Of a DNA stretch of 64,000 bases, positions 36,339 through 46,303 are shown piece by piece. Numbering within the stretch: the stretch's first letter is position 1; each line of letters opens with the position of its first letter. Below the pieces are notes generated by a model that was not told the origin of the DNA, ran no database searches, and was given only the letters and a program-made list of their open reading frames with translations. The stretch comes from Sphingobium sp. JS3065 (lineage in GTDB: Bacteria > Pseudomonadota > Alphaproteobacteria > Sphingomonadales > Sphingomonadaceae), in the NCBI RefSeq assembly GCF_026427355.1, contig NZ_CP102664.1, positions 1,302,001 through 1,366,000 on the forward strand. The letters run 5' to 3'. A program made the translations under genes and the position numbers.

Positions 36339-36569
36339 TCAGCCGACGATCAACTCGACCGCGAACTGGACTTGCGTCGCATCGGCCATTTGCCCTGCGC
36401 GCTCTTCGTCGTCGCGGCCCTCCCGCTCTGCCTTGGCCAGCAAAAGAACACCGCCGTCCGAGGTCAACCGGCCACCATCGAAGGCGGCAGTGATCTTCTT
36501 GCGTGCGATCGCTGGGAATCGAATTTCGTTTCGGATAGGCTCGGTCATGGCGGGTGTAGCCTGCGGCAT
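36339..36569 (-). pseudogene. IS1380-family transposase, N-terminal fragment
   Basis: 76-aa frame. Residues 9-48 (EIRFPAIARKKITAAFDGG, RLTSDGGVLLLAKAE) match the conserved start of IS1380 transposases, which run to about 450 aa. After AKAE the match stops abruptly and the rest is unrelated. It is therefore a truncated 5' end, left from a deletion or recombination. Confidence 0.75.
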
Positions 36570-36655
36570 TTTCTGCCCCGGAGTAGGGGCGGCTTAGACA
36601 CCCAATTTCCTACTTCAGATCAGAGCCTTGCGCGACTCCCGCCAACCTTCCGGGT

Positions 36656-37085
36656 CACCCCGGTGAATAGGACGGGTTAAGCACGTCGCCCATCTCGCGC
36701 AGCGCGTGCTGCGCCTGGGAGACGGCCATGCCATAGCCCGGGATAATGATGACGTTCTCGGCTTCCTTCATCATATACGCCGCGTCTTCGGCAGCGCCGC
36801 GCTTCCACGGACGCTGCTCCTTCGCCGCCCCGTCGCCAGCAGAAGCCTCAGCCCCGAACCCGCCCGCAATCACTGCAAAAAAGCTGCGGTTCATCGCTTT
36901 GCACATGATGTTGGAAAGGATGGCACCGGAAGAGCCCACCAGCGCACCGGTCACGATCATCGCAGTATTATGAAGCGTGAAACCCATCGCCGCAGCAGCC
37001 CAGCCTGAGTACGAGTTGAGCATCGAGACCACCACCGGCATGTCCGCGCCACCGATCGGGATGATCAGCAGAAATCCTGTACTTC
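36656..37085 (-). pseudogene. pntB fragment (NAD(P) transhydrogenase beta)
   Basis: Internal piece of the NAD(P) transhydrogenase beta subunit, about 135 codons of about 460. It begins mid-protein at [20 protein letters not shown] and continues through [40 protein letters not shown], and the linker to the NADP domain [20 protein letters not shown]. It then stops being pntB-like after EMGDVL. Both ends are missing, so it cannot function. It is probably a footprint of chromosomal sequence carried or left by recombination next to the IS scraps. Confidence 0.85.
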
Positions 37086-37214
37086 ATCCCACCCCCACTG
37101 TGTCAAAATATAACGTTAGATTAGAATCAAATACCGCCTCATCGCATGGACCGAATCGGTGAGGGGCCACGACCTCACGCCACGATTGAAGCAAATATCT
37201 GCATACGACCGACC

Positions 37215-37688
37215 TCAAGCCGAAGCTTGGGCGTAGCGCCCGTCAAGATAGATCAGCGGATCTCGCGTGCCATCGCCGAAGACTTCCAGGACACGCCCGA
37301 CAAAAATCACATGTGTGCCGTAGTCCAGATTGGTGTCATTCTGACAAACCAGCGAGGCTTGACAATCTGCAAGGAATGGAACCCCCTCCTTGGACATCTT
37401 CCAGTCGTGCGTCGCAAAGCGCTCCTCGCCCTTGGCAGCTCCGGCACAGCGATTAGCCAGATCCTCTTGCCCGCTCGGAAGAATGTTGACAGCGAAAGCA
37501 TTCCCCCGGAGTAGCACCGGAGATATAGAGGCACTCTTGTTGACCGAGATCAGCAGCGACGGCGGGGCCATGCTGACCTCGCAGAATGCGGTAGCAGACA
37601 TAGCGTATCGCACACCTGCCTCCGCCGCTGAAATGATAACGACTGAGCGCGCAAGGCCTCTCAAAGCATTTCGAAATTGATCAATCAT
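37215..37688 (-). CDS. Flavin reductase family protein
   Basis: 157 aa from ATG 37688, chosen by alignment with the paralogue at 30436 (MIDEQFKQAMRRLA versus MIDQFRNALRGLA); the frame is open for 32 more codons upstream. Segments SISPVLLRGNAFAVNIL and LDYGTHVIFVGRVLEVF are family-typical. It would provide reduced flavin to an oxygenase not visible nearby. It stands alone between the scrap region and the IS66 element. Confidence 0.82.
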   Translation of the reverse strand: MIDQFRNALRGLARSVVIISAAEAGVRYAMSATAFCEVSMAPPSLLISVNKSASISPVLLRGNAFAVNILPSGQEDLANRCAGAAKGEERFATHDWKMSKEGVPFLADCQASLVCQNDTNLDYGTHVIFVGRVLEVFGDGTRDPLIYLDGRYAQASA

Positions 37689-38279
37689 TGCGCCACACAC
37701 CCATTTTTCGCACTTACAACCGATTCCAGGAGGCAAGCGCCAATTGAACATATTATAAACACGTACCAGAAATATTGCCGTCAAGCTGCCAGCCTAGACA
37801 CTGCCTTAAGCCCAATATTATCCATCGGTAATCCCAATCCGCAGGAAGTCGAAGACTATCATATTATTGTTTATATATATGTACCACTTTTTTGGTTCCT
37901 GCAAGATAGTAAATTGGCACCCAAAATGTCCGTGGTCGGCATCCCGATCCTCCGCTAGCGAGCAGGCGGGCCGACGCCCGATCGCCCGGGGTAGCGACCG
38001 TGGATCTGGTGGCCTGCCCGTCTCGGGGCGCACGCCGCCGCCACGATTGGGCTCGGACCGGCACACTGTCTGCCGACATCCAAATCTTTATATTCGATGC
38101 TGAAGTGCTTTCACTTTTGGTTCTTGCAAGTCTTGCGAGCACCATGCCCAAAGCTGGAAGGCCTCACCTGACGAAAATCGAGAAATGATAGCTAGACCAG
38201 TTCCCGATCCAATTTCGTTGGAGCGATTGCTTTAAATTTTTGGTTTACCGCGTTTTCCAAGTCGGCCGGCGGTTCCACC
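37689..38279. other. Non-coding stretch, nothing recognised
   Basis: About 590 bp between the flavin reductase and the IS66 element. It has an AT-rich core near 37855-37885 and a GC-rich part near 37960-38060. Short frames exist on both strands, but none has a ribosome site with a recognisable product. Confidence 0.5.
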
Positions 38280-38422
38280 GTAAGCGCGAAAACCTCCCCA
38301 CATTTTCGCAGGCGCTGATCTGGCTATGTTTCGCCCCTCATCCGAGGGGTATCGTAGTGGCTGATGATGTAAGAACCTTCGAAACAGGTTTCGAAAGGCA
38401 GGAGGGTCAGCGGCCCTCGCGT

Positions 38423-38779
38423 ATGGATGTCATTCCAGCAGGGCCGATGCGGCGGCGCTGGTCGGCCGAGGCCAAGGCACGGATCATCGCGTCGAGTTTT
38501 GAACCCGGCGCCAACATCGCGGAAATTGCGCGAACGCATGGGCTGCTGCCGCAGCAGCTCTACGCATGGCGGCATGACAGCATTCCGGGCAAGCGCCTGG
38601 CGAGCAAGAAGCTGGGCTTTGTTCCGGCGGTGATCGAAGATGCGGGTGGTCCCAGCTCGGCTGATGGTGGAGGCGATGAGATCGTGATCCGCACGGCCGC
38701 CATCGCGATCCACGTGCCGTCGGGCGCGAGCGAGGAACATATCGCCCGGGTTCTCGCCGCTGTGAGCCGGTCGGGATGA
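38423..38779 (+). CDS. tnpA: IS66 accessory protein TnpA
   Basis: 118 aa from ATG 38423; a GTG start further upstream in the same frame (near VADDVRTFETGF) is possible and would bring it to about 140 aa, the usual size. It has an HTH-like segment RRRWSAEAKARIIASSFEPG and IAEIARTHGLLPQQLYAWR typical of IS66 orf1. It overlaps tnpB by 4 bp. Confidence 0.9.
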   Translation: MDVIPAGPMRRRWSAEAKARIIASSFEPGANIAEIARTHGLLPQQLYAWRHDSIPGKRLASKKLGFVPAVIEDAGGPSSADGGGDEIVIRTAAIAIHVPSGASEEHIARVLAAVSRSG

Positions 38780-39129
38780 TCATTCCGCCAGGGCCGCTCA
38801 AGGTGATGGTGGCGACAAAGCCGGTCGACTTCAGAAAAGGCGCGATCAGCCTGGCGGCGCTGGTCGAGCATGAACTCGGACTCAAGCCCTTCTCGGGGGT
38901 GGTCTTCATCTTCCGCTCGAAGCGGGCGAACAGGATCAAGCTGCTGGTCTGGGACGGCACCGGCCTGGTGCTTGTGAGCAAGGTCTTGCAGACCGGAGGC
39001 TTTCATTGGCCGCGGGCGCACGATGGCGTGATGCGGCTGTCGGCATCGCAGGCGTCGGCCTTGTTCGAAGGGCTGCAATGGTCGAAAATGCACACGCCGC
39101 GCACCCAGGTTCCGGTGACGACGCGATAG
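38776..39129 (+). CDS. tnpB: IS66 accessory protein TnpB
   Basis: 117 aa, full length. The IS66 orf2 signatures VMVATKPVDFRKGAISLAAL, FIFRSKRANRIKLLVWDGTG and GGFHWPR are all present. Required with TnpA and TnpC for IS66 transposition; no enzymatic function is known. Confidence 0.95.
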   Translation: MIIPPGPLKVMVATKPVDFRKGAISLAALVEHELGLKPFSGVVFIFRSKRANRIKLLVWDGTGLVLVSKVLQTGGFHWPRAHDGVMRLSASQASALFEGLQWSKMHTPRTQVPVTTR

Positions 39130-39196
39130 GTCGCACGCCTGATTCCCTTGATCGAAAGGCCATTGCGGACCGATCCAAAACTGCCAGAAATGGGGC

Positions 39197-40756
39197 ATGT
39201 CCGCCACGGCAGCCGACCTTCCCGACGATGTCGCCACCCTCAAGGCGATGGTCCTGGCCGGCCTCGATCGTGAAGCCCGGATGCAGCATATCATCGACCA
39301 TATCACCCGCACGACCTTCGGGAAACGGTCGGAGAAGCTGAGCGAAGATCAGTTGGCGCTTGCCTTCGATGATCTTGACGTCGCCCGTGCTGAACTGGAG
39401 GCGCTTGGCGAGCAGGCGGCCGGTCAGAAGAAGGAACGGGCACGAAGGGAAAGCGGGACAGCACGGGCGTCGTTGCCCGCGCACCTGACCCGCATTGAGG
39501 AAGTGATCCTTCCAGACGAGAAGGAATGTCCCTGCTGTGGAGGCGCGCTGCACTGCATAGACAGCGACATATCGAGCCGGCTTGATGTCATCCCGGTACA
39601 ATATCGCGTCATCGTCACGTCCCGACCGAGAATGGCGTGCCGCGCCTGCAGCGAGGGCGTGTTCCAGGCGCCCGCGCCTAAGCATGTGGTGCCAGGCGGC
39701 CTGCCCACCGAGGCGCTGATCGCCGATGTTCTGGTCAAGAAATATGCCGATCACATGCCCTTCTATCGGCAAGCGCAGGCGCTGCGGCGGCAGGGCATCG
39801 AGGTCGACCGGGGAACCATGTGCAACTGGGCGGGTCGAGCTGCGGCCTGGCTTGGTCGCCTGACCAGCCGGATGAAAGTGGATCTGCTGTCGGGCGCGAG
39901 GCTGTTCGTCGATGAGACCACCGCCAAGGTCCTGGCGCCTGGCACCGGCAAGGTGAAGACGGGATATCTCTGGGCGATCGCTCGTGATGATGGCGCGCAT
40001 GGCGGCACCGATCCACCGGCGGTCGCCTACACCTACATGCCGGGTCGCGGGAAAGTCTGGGCGGAAAAGCTGCTCGGGGACTTCACCGGCATCGTCCAAT
40101 GCGATGGTTATGGTGCCTATAAGCACATAGAGGCGCCGGACCGGAAAGGCGGCCCGGGAACGCTCGCCTTCTGCTGGGCGCATGTCAGGCGTGGCTTCTT
40201 TGACGACGCCAAGGGTGGCAACGCTCCGGTCGCCGATGAGGCGCTGCGGCGGATCGCCAGCCTCTATAAGATCGAGGCGCGTATCCGAGGCTCCAGCCCC
40301 GAACACAGGTTGGCGGTGCGCCAGGCTGAATCCGCCCCGATCATCGCCGACATGCGGCCCTGGCTTGAGGAAATGCTGCCCAAGCTGCCGCGGAGCTCCA
40401 ACACGGCTGAGGCTATCGGCTACACCCTCAACCACTGGAAAGGCCTCGTCCGCTTCCTCGAGGATGGACGGATCGAGCTGGACAACAACACCGTTGAGCG
40501 GTCAATCAGGCCGCTTACCCTCCAGCGGAAAAATGCCCTGTTCACAGGTCATGATCTGGGGGCTGAAAACTGGGCGACGTTCGCCAGCCTCATCGAAACC
40601 TGCAAACTGAGCGGTATCAACCCGCAGGCTTACCTCACCGACGTCCTCGCCCGTATCGTCCTGCGCGGCGACGCAGATCCGATCGATGATCTGCTCCCCT
40701 ACAACTGGCTAGATAGCCGCACCCCCGTCAGCGCCGTCATCGATCAGGCCGCCTAA
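39197..40756 (+). CDS. tnpC: IS66 transposase TnpC
   Basis: 519 aa, full length. Order of parts: N-terminal coiled-coil leader (about 1-85), zinc-finger-like ECPCCGG with CRAC, then the DDE transposase core with LFVDETTAKVL, IVQCDGYGAYKH and the Glu segment NNTVERSIRP, and the C-terminal IS66 tail ending ISxLLPYNW-like (IDDLLPYNW). The element appears competent. Confidence 0.95.
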   Translation: MSATAADLPDDVATLKAMVLAGLDREARMQHIIDHITRTTFGKRSEKLSEDQLALAFDDLDVARAELEALGEQAAGQKKERARRESGTARASLPAHLTRIEEVILPDEKECPCCGGALHCIDSDISSRLDVIPVQYRVIVTSRPRMACRACSEGVFQAPAPKHVVPGGLPTEALIADVLVKKYADHMPFYRQAQALRRQGIEVDRGTMCNWAGRAAAWLGRLTSRMKVDLLSGARLFVDETTAKVLAPGTGKVKTGYLWAIARDDGAHGGTDPPAVAYTYMPGRGKVWAEKLLGDFTGIVQCDGYGAYKHIEAPDRKGGPGTLAFCWAHVRRGFFDDAKGGNAPVADEALRRIASLYKIEARIRGSSPEHRLAVRQAESAPIIADMRPWLEEMLPKLPRSSNTAEAIGYTLNHWKGLVRFLEDGRIELDNNTVERSIRPLTLQRKNALFTGHDLGAENWATFASLIETCKLSGINPQAYLTDVLARIVLRGDADPIDDLLPYNWLDSRTPVSAVIDQAA

Positions 40757-40971
40757 CGCCTCCCAGTGGGAGTGTTTTAGCGCTTACGTTCCACCTGCTT
40801 GGTTCACGCTTGAGTTTCCGAACAGGAGCACATGATAAGTGGCGTACATTGTCTGAATTGGCTCGATCTCATCTTAACCAGGGATCACGGCGGACCAAGC
40901 CGAACCCGGCTGACATTCGCTCGCTTGCCTGACCGTCGTTTTCTTTGCCGCCTGATCACTGACTTCAAGAA

Positions 40972-41811
40972 TCATCGCATGCAAGCCCCACCATCAACAT
41001 TAAGAGTCTGGCCTGTGATATATGACGCATCTGGCCCCGCGAGGAAGGAAATGGCAGCCGCCTGTTCTTCCACCTTGCCTTGCCTGCCCATTGGAATCGT
41101 CGCGACAGCCGCAGCGAGCATCGCCTCTCGCTCCATCTTGGCCGCAGTGGCCAGTCGTCTATACGTACCATCCACCATGTCGGTGTCCGTTGCGCCTGGG
41201 CAAATGGCGTTGACCCGAATGCCATGTCCGGCAAGTTCGGCAGCCATTTGCTGGGTTAAGCCGATGACACCGAATTTGCTCGCGCAATAAGCACCCAAAT
41301 TGGGCATGCCCTTACGTCCCGCCATCGACGAGACGTTGACGATTGCCCCCCCTTTTCCCGCGTTGATCATCTGGGCGGCGCATGCCTTTGACACGCGGAA
41401 GACGCCAGTCAGATTGATATCGATTGTCTCATGCCAAAGGCGCTCGTCCAATCCGATGATCGGCGCGGCCCCAGCTTCACTCGGCACGCCGGCATTGTTC
41501 ACCAAAATGTCGAGGCGGCCGCAAGAATTCATGATCTGCGTAACCATGGCATCCACTTGTTCTGGCTGGCTGACATCACACGGCAGCGCGAGAGCCTGCC
41601 CACCTGCCGCGACAATTTCATCAACTACGGACTGCGCGCCTCGCCATCCGGTCGCACGCTCATGCGGAGGAAAAGAAGAAGTATCACGAGGTCTTGCGGA
41701 GACCACGACAAACGCACCCTCCCGGGCGAGACGGCAGGCCGCGGCGCGACCGATCCCCCGTTGCCTTCCAGCGCCCGTTACGAGTGCCACTTTCCCCTCA
41801 AAGCCAGCCAT
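40972..41811 (-). CDS. SDR family oxidoreductase
   Basis: 279 aa from ATG 41811 (CAGGAA upstream). Cofactor motif VTGAGRQRGIG, NNAG, catalytic YCASK, and the C-terminal ITGQTLNVDGGACMR usual in classical SDRs. NAD(P)-dependent oxidation of an alcohol or reduction of a ketone. Last gene of the block B operon. Confidence 0.92.
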   Translation of the reverse strand: MAGFEGKVALVTGAGRQRGIGRAAACRLAREGAFVVVSARPRDTSSFPPHERATGWRGAQSVVDEIVAAGGQALALPCDVSQPEQVDAMVTQIMNSCGRLDILVNNAGVPSEAGAAPIIGLDERLWHETIDINLTGVFRVSKACAAQMINAGKGGAIVNVSSMAGRKGMPNLGAYCASKFGVIGLTQQMAAELAGHGIRVNAICPGATDTDMVDGTYRRLATAAKMEREAMLAAAVATIPMGRQGKVEEQAAAISFLAGPDASYITGQTLNVDGGACMR

Positions 41812-41922
41812 ATTCACTATTCCTGCAGTTTCAGCCAAACGCATCCGATATCGCTATTGGGAGAGGTCTTCTCGCGCGCGCGGACGAGCAACATAGGCGC
41901 CTCGCGCCTATCTTGGGTAAAT

Positions 41923-42792
41923 CTACGTCATGCAGCGCCCGAGCGGCTCTGGCAGCCCAGTTGCCCCCAGTCCGTCAATGACGTAAAGATACCCGCTGGG
42001 ATCGTCGGCGGGCCGGCCTGCGACGGCCGCCGGATCAAAGCTAGTCACGAACAGCCGGTCCAGATCGCGACCGCCGAACTGGACGCTGGACACCCATTTC
42101 ACGCCCGTGTCGAGGATGCGTTCGACAGTTCCATCGGGATTGAAGCAGGCAATCTTGCCTTGGCCGCAGAATGCCATCCAGATCCTGCCCGCAGCATCTA
42201 CAGTCGCCCCATCGGCGAGCCCGCCAATATCGGCGCAGTCGACAAGCAGACGTTTGCCGCCAATCTCGCCGGTTTGCGTAGCATAGTCGTAGGCGTAAAT
42301 TTTGTTCGGGATGGTATCTGCAAGATAGAATGTTCCTCCATCAACGCTCCAACAGGGACCGTTGCAGATTGTGAATCCGGTATCGAGCATGTTCACGGTT
42401 TCGCCATCGAAGCTGTATATCGAGGCAATCGGTTCTCTTGCCTTTGACGTCCCGCCGGCCACAAAGCGGCCCTGTCGATCAACCTTGGCGTCATTCAACT
42501 GCTCTATTGTACCAAGGCCTGCGACTTGCGCTAACGGCGTGAAATGCCCCGTGCCGGTATCGAATTTGTAAAAACCATCGGCAAGGGCCACGACAAATCC
42601 GCCACCGGCAACGCGTGTTATCGCGGCGGGCTGCTTGGGGGTCGTCCAGTTCCGGAAGCGCCCTGCTGCCGGATCATAACACCAAATCCGGCATTCCCTT
42701 ATGTCAACAAAGTAGAGGAGCTGGTCGATCACATCCCAGTAGGGACCTTCGCCCAGCACAGACCGCACGCTTCCCAACCGCTCGATTTTCAA
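41923..42792 (-). CDS. SMP-30/gluconolactonase family protein
   Basis: 289 aa beginning at a TTG (42792) that has an excellent AAGGAGG site 5 nt upstream, so the rare start is well supported. Six-bladed propeller with the metal Glu in LGEGPYWD, ICNGPCWS and the catalytic Asp in LADGATVD. These are Ca/Zn-dependent lactonases. Lactone opening would fit a Baeyer-Villiger or hydroxy-acid intermediate, but no BVMO is in the window. Confidence 0.9.
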   Translation of the reverse strand: MKIERLGSVRSVLGEGPYWDVIDQLLYFVDIRECRIWCYDPAAGRFRNWTTPKQPAAITRVAGGGFVVALADGFYKFDTGTGHFTPLAQVAGLGTIEQLNDAKVDRQGRFVAGGTSKAREPIASIYSFDGETVNMLDTGFTICNGPCWSVDGGTFYLADTIPNKIYAYDYATQTGEIGGKRLLVDCADIGGLADGATVDAAGRIWMAFCGQGKIACFNPDGTVERILDTGVKWVSSVQFGGRDLDRLFVTSFDPAAVAGRPADDPSGYLYVIDGLGATGLPEPLGRCMT

Positions 42793-42843
42793 GCTCGCCT
42801 CCTTGGGTTGAATTCTGGAACGCTTGTTGCCAGCTGATTGCAG

Positions 42844-44472
42844 TCACTGTTCAAGATGGTAGTCTTTCATCATATCCCGCAACCTCGCCTTCAGAATCTT
42901 TCCGGTTGCGCCGATCGGGATAGAATCGACCATGATGACATCTTCTGGAATCTGCCACTTGGCGATCTTGCCTTCGTAGAAGGCCAGGAGATCATCCCGG
43001 TCTGCTGTGGCGCCGGGTTTGAGGACAACTACGAGAACCGGTCGCTCATCCCATTTGGGGTGAGGCACACCAATGCACGCTGCCAGAGCCACGTCGGGAT
43101 GGGACATGGCGAGGTTCTCGATTTCGATCGAACTGATCCATTCGCCGCCCGATTTGATCACGTCCTTGCTGCGGTCGGTAATCTGCATAAATCCGTCCGC
43201 GTCGATTGTCGCGACGTCACCGGTGGCAAACCATCCTTGGGCGTCGGCTCCGCCAGCGTCCTTGCGATCTCCGGTTGGATCGAAGTATTGGGTTATCACC
43301 CAATGTCCTCTAACCAGCAAGTGCCCGGGAGTAATACCATCCCAAGGCATCTCCACGCCCTCGTCGTCGACAATCTTCATATCTACCCCAAAGACTGCTC
43401 TTCCTTGCTTTTCGCGCAGTGCCCACTGCTCATCATAGGAGAGCTTCTCGTGCTTTCGTTTCAACATGCTGAGCGTTCCCAACGGGCTCATCTCTGTCAT
43501 ACCCCATGCGTGGATCGCATCGAGTTGCCGCCGTTCGCGCAGATTGCGCAGCAATGCCGGGGGACAAGCAGCGCCGCCAACGATGACGCGGCGCAAATCA
43601 GCCAATTCCAGTTTATTATTGTCGGCATGCGACACCAGCGATTGAAGCACGGTCGGGACGCCGGCGATAAACGTCACGCCTTCCGCCGCGATGAGTTCAT
43701 AGACGGACTGGCCGTCTAGCCGGGGGCCTGGAAACACGAGCTTTGCCCCGGTAAGCGACGCCGCATAGGGAATCCCCCAAGCGTTGACATGGAACATCGG
43801 CACAAGTGGCAGGATTGAATCGCGCGCTGAAAAGCCCATCGCGTCAGGCAGGCTGATGGCGTAGGCGTGGAGAACGGTGGAGCGATGACTGTAGAGGACG
43901 GCTTTGGGACTGCCGGTGGTCCCGCTGGTATAACACAGGCTGGCCGCCCCATGTTCGTCGAAGGCAGGCCAATGGTACGCGCTCGATTGCGCGCCGATCC
44001 ACTCTTCATAGCTGATGAGCCCCGATGCGCGATCGGTATCGGAGAGAGATTCCGGGCCGCATAGCGCAATCCATGCTTTGACAGCAGGGCACTGACCACG
44101 GATCTGACCGATCAGCTCCAGAAAGCTTAGATCAAAGCAGATTATCTGGTCGATCGCGTGATTGATAATCCAGGCGACCTGATCGGCATGGAGCCTAGGA
44201 TTGATGGTATGAAGGACGCGCCCTGCCCCCGCCACACCGAAGTAAAGCTCGAGGTGACGGTAGCCGTTCCATGCAATTGTTCCTACCCGATCCGATACCG
44301 CGAGCCCTTCAGCTTCGACGGCATTTGCGACTTGGCGAGCCCGCGAAGCGCAGTCTTGGTACGTGGTTTGATGCAGGTCGCCCTCCACCCGGCGGGAAAT
44401 GATTTGTGCATCCCCATGGTGACGTTCTGCGAAGGAAATTATGTCCGAGATCAGCAGTGGGCGATCTTGCAT
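42844..44472 (-). CDS. AMP-forming acyl-CoA ligase (long/medium chain type)
   Basis: 542 aa from ATG 44472; a GTG 15 nt upstream is less likely. [54 protein letters not shown] and [13 protein letters not shown] are the adenylation motifs, and [15 protein letters not shown] holds the C-terminal catalytic Lys. Style is FadD/alkK-like. It activates an aliphatic or bulky acid to the CoA ester for the block B pathway. Confidence 0.94.
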   Translation of the reverse strand: MQDRPLLISDIISFAERHHGDAQIISRRVEGDLHQTTYQDCASRARQVANAVEAEGLAVSDRVGTIAWNGYRHLELYFGVAGAGRVLHTINPRLHADQVAWIINHAIDQIICFDLSFLELIGQIRGQCPAVKAWIALCGPESLSDTDRASGLISYEEWIGAQSSAYHWPAFDEHGAASLCYTSGTTGSPKAVLYSHRSTVLHAYAISLPDAMGFSARDSILPLVPMFHVNAWGIPYAASLTGAKLVFPGPRLDGQSVYELIAAEGVTFIAGVPTVLQSLVSHADNNKLELADLRRVIVGGAACPPALLRNLRERRQLDAIHAWGMTEMSPLGTLSMLKRKHEKLSYDEQWALREKQGRAVFGVDMKIVDDEGVEMPWDGITPGHLLVRGHWVITQYFDPTGDRKDAGGADAQGWFATGDVATIDADGFMQITDRSKDVIKSGGEWISSIEIENLAMSHPDVALAACIGVPHPKWDERPVLVVVLKPGATADRDDLLAFYEGKIAKWQIPEDVIMVDSIPIGATGKILKARLRDMMKDYHLEQ

Positions 44473-44600
44473 GTGTCCCAAAAGCACAGCTCAATGATCC
44501 TCATCTTCGTACCGAACCAGGCCGCATTCATTAGCGCACCCCCGGCAAATCTTGTATCACCCGCAAGGCTGCAGATGCGTCCGCGAGATTCGTTTCCCGT

Positions 44601-45389
44601 TCACTTCTGGCGAGCGGTCCGCCCCTTAACAAAGGCCTCTACCGCATTCCTGAACGCCGGTTCCTCAATCAACACGCCCTGCCGATCAGCTTCCAGTCCA
44701 AGCTGCTCACTGAGCGTATTATGATCTGCTGCCTGGAATGCCAGCTTGAGCTCACGAAAAGCAGATGGCGAAACGCCCACCAGTCGCGCCGCAAGGTTTC
44801 TCGCCTCGTCCAGTAACACAGAGTCGTCATGGCACTGATGAATGAGGCCGATGCGCACGGCATCCTCGGCTGAAAGGCGTTCCCCCAGCAGACACAAAGA
44901 CAATGCGCGGCTATAACCGAGAATGCGCGGTAGCAGCCAAGTTGCGCCCATGTCAGGCAATAGTCCCAGCCGAGACGAAAATGGAAGGTTGAAGTAGGCC
45001 GAACGAGCGGCAATGACGATATGGCAAGCGATCGCCAGACCAAAGCCGCCGCCCACCGCGGGACCGTTTATGGCACCAATGACCGGGACACGCGATGCCC
45101 AGATTTGCTCAACCACAGGCGAGCAGATGGTGTGCATGAAATGGGCAACGCCAGCACCGAACCCTGGTTCGGTCATGCGCGTGTCCATCGCGCCCAGTTC
45201 TGCGCCAGAGGAGAAACCGCGGCCATTGCCCGTGAGGATCACGGCTTTGGCACCCTGCTCAGCATCGATGCGTTTTAGTTGGTCCAGCAATTCGCCCATA
45301 AGCTCATAAGACATCGCATTGAGCGTTTCTGGGGAATTCAAGGTGACAGTATGAATGCCATCCTGAGCATTATGCAAAACTAGAGGCAT
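44601..45389 (-). CDS. Enoyl-CoA hydratase/isomerase family (PaaG-like)
   Basis: 262 aa from ATG 45389 with GAGGAA upstream; the frame is open 74 codons further but this is not crotonase-like. Oxyanion loop GNGRGFSSGAELGAMD and GGGFGLAIACH. The usual hydratase Glu residues are missing, while LGLLPDMGATWLLPR carries the Asp position used by PaaG-type isomerases. An enoyl-CoA shift or ring-opening isomerase is more likely than hydration. Confidence 0.88.
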   Translation of the reverse strand: MPLVLHNAQDGIHTVTLNSPETLNAMSYELMGELLDQLKRIDAEQGAKAVILTGNGRGFSSGAELGAMDTRMTEPGFGAGVAHFMHTICSPVVEQIWASRVPVIGAINGPAVGGGFGLAIACHIVIAARSAYFNLPFSSRLGLLPDMGATWLLPRILGYSRALSLCLLGERLSAEDAVRIGLIHQCHDDSVLLDEARNLAARLVGVSPSAFRELKLAFQAADHNTLSEQLGLEADRQGVLIEEPAFRNAVEAFVKGRTARQK

Positions 45390-45507
45390 GTATTCCTCAC
45401 CTTTTTTTCTGGACAGTTCTTCAGAATGTTGATCCGCTCCGGATTTACAGCTTTCGGCTTGCTGCCATTGATACGGCCAGCCTTGAATTAAAGATGACGG
45501 CGCCAAG

Positions 45508-46299
45508 CTATTCCTTAAATACGGCGGGGCGTTTTTCCATAAAAGCATTGACTGCTTCGACGAAATCGGGAGATTTACCAAGGCGGGATTGGTGCTGCGT
45601 TTCGACCTCAAGTTGCGACTCCAGGTCTTGCTGGCAGGCCAAGCTCATGATCTGGCGCAGCGTGACAAGCGCGTCACTTGGCATCTGCGCGAGTTGGCCG
45701 GCAAGGGTGATGGCGTCGTCCAGGCAGTTGTCGCTGACATCCCAGACAAGACCCCATTGCTTTGCTGTGGCTGCGTCGAGGCGCTTGCCGGTCATGCAAA
45801 GCCCCATGGCGCGCGCATAGCCAATTTTATTGACCAGAGTCCAGGTCGCCCCGGCGTCGGGGATCATTCCAATCTTGTTAAACGACTGGATGAAAGAAGC
45901 CTTGGTGTCGGCAACGATAATATCACATTGAAGCGCAAGCGACGCCCCTGCACCGGCGGCAACGCCGTTGACGGCCGCAATCGTGGGAACACGAAGACCT
46001 TGCAACATCCGAACTGTCGGGTTGTAAGCCTCGCTCAGCAGCTTGCCGGGATCGATCCGCTCCATAAGGCCGTCGTCTGGTGTCATGTCGATCTTTGACA
46101 AGTCAGCGCCGGCAGAAAATCCACGACCCGCACCGGTAATGACCAGCACGCGACAATCCCGCGTGTCCGCGATTTGCTGCAAGACCGCCCTGATCTCAGT
46201 TTGCATTTCACGCGTAATGCTATTCAGGACGTCCGGGCGATTGAGAGTGAGAATGCCGACCTGCTTGCGCACCTCGTACTTTACGAATTTAAAGTCCAT
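45508..46299 (-). CDS. Enoyl-CoA hydratase/isomerase family (PaaG-like)
   Basis: 263 aa from ATG 46299 (GGAGA upstream). Oxyanion loop GAGRGFSAGADLSKID, GAGASLALQCDIIVAD, and FNKIGMIPDAGATWTLVNKI, which is the PaaG-type Asp segment. Similar to the preceding crotonase, so this operon has two isomerase-like members plus a true hydratase (49920). Sits 4 bp from the stop of the CoA-transferase gene. Confidence 0.9.
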   Translation of the reverse strand: MDFKFVKYEVRKQVGILTLNRPDVLNSITREMQTEIRAVLQQIADTRDCRVLVITGAGRGFSAGADLSKIDMTPDDGLMERIDPGKLLSEAYNPTVRMLQGLRVPTIAAVNGVAAGAGASLALQCDIIVADTKASFIQSFNKIGMIPDAGATWTLVNKIGYARAMGLCMTGKRLDAATAKQWGLVWDVSDNCLDDAITLAGQLAQMPSDALVTLRQIMSLACQQDLESQLEVETQHQSRLGKSPDFVEAVNAFMEKRPAVFKE

Positions 46300-46303
46300 C
46301 ACA

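Larger units (their letters stand above)
38280..40787 (+). mobile_element. IS66-family insertion sequence, complete
   Basis: 2508 bp. Terminal inverted repeats GTAAGCGCGAAAACCTCCCC (left) and GTAAGCGCTAAAACACTCCC (right, read inward). It is flanked by an exact 8-bp target duplication GTTCCACC at 38272-38279 and 40788-40795, the duplication size of IS66. It carries tnpA, tnpB and tnpC in order, all intact. Confidence 0.95.

Noticed and set aside
36656..37085. Functional transhydrogenase gene
   Set aside because: Only an internal third of pntB is present and there is no pntA.
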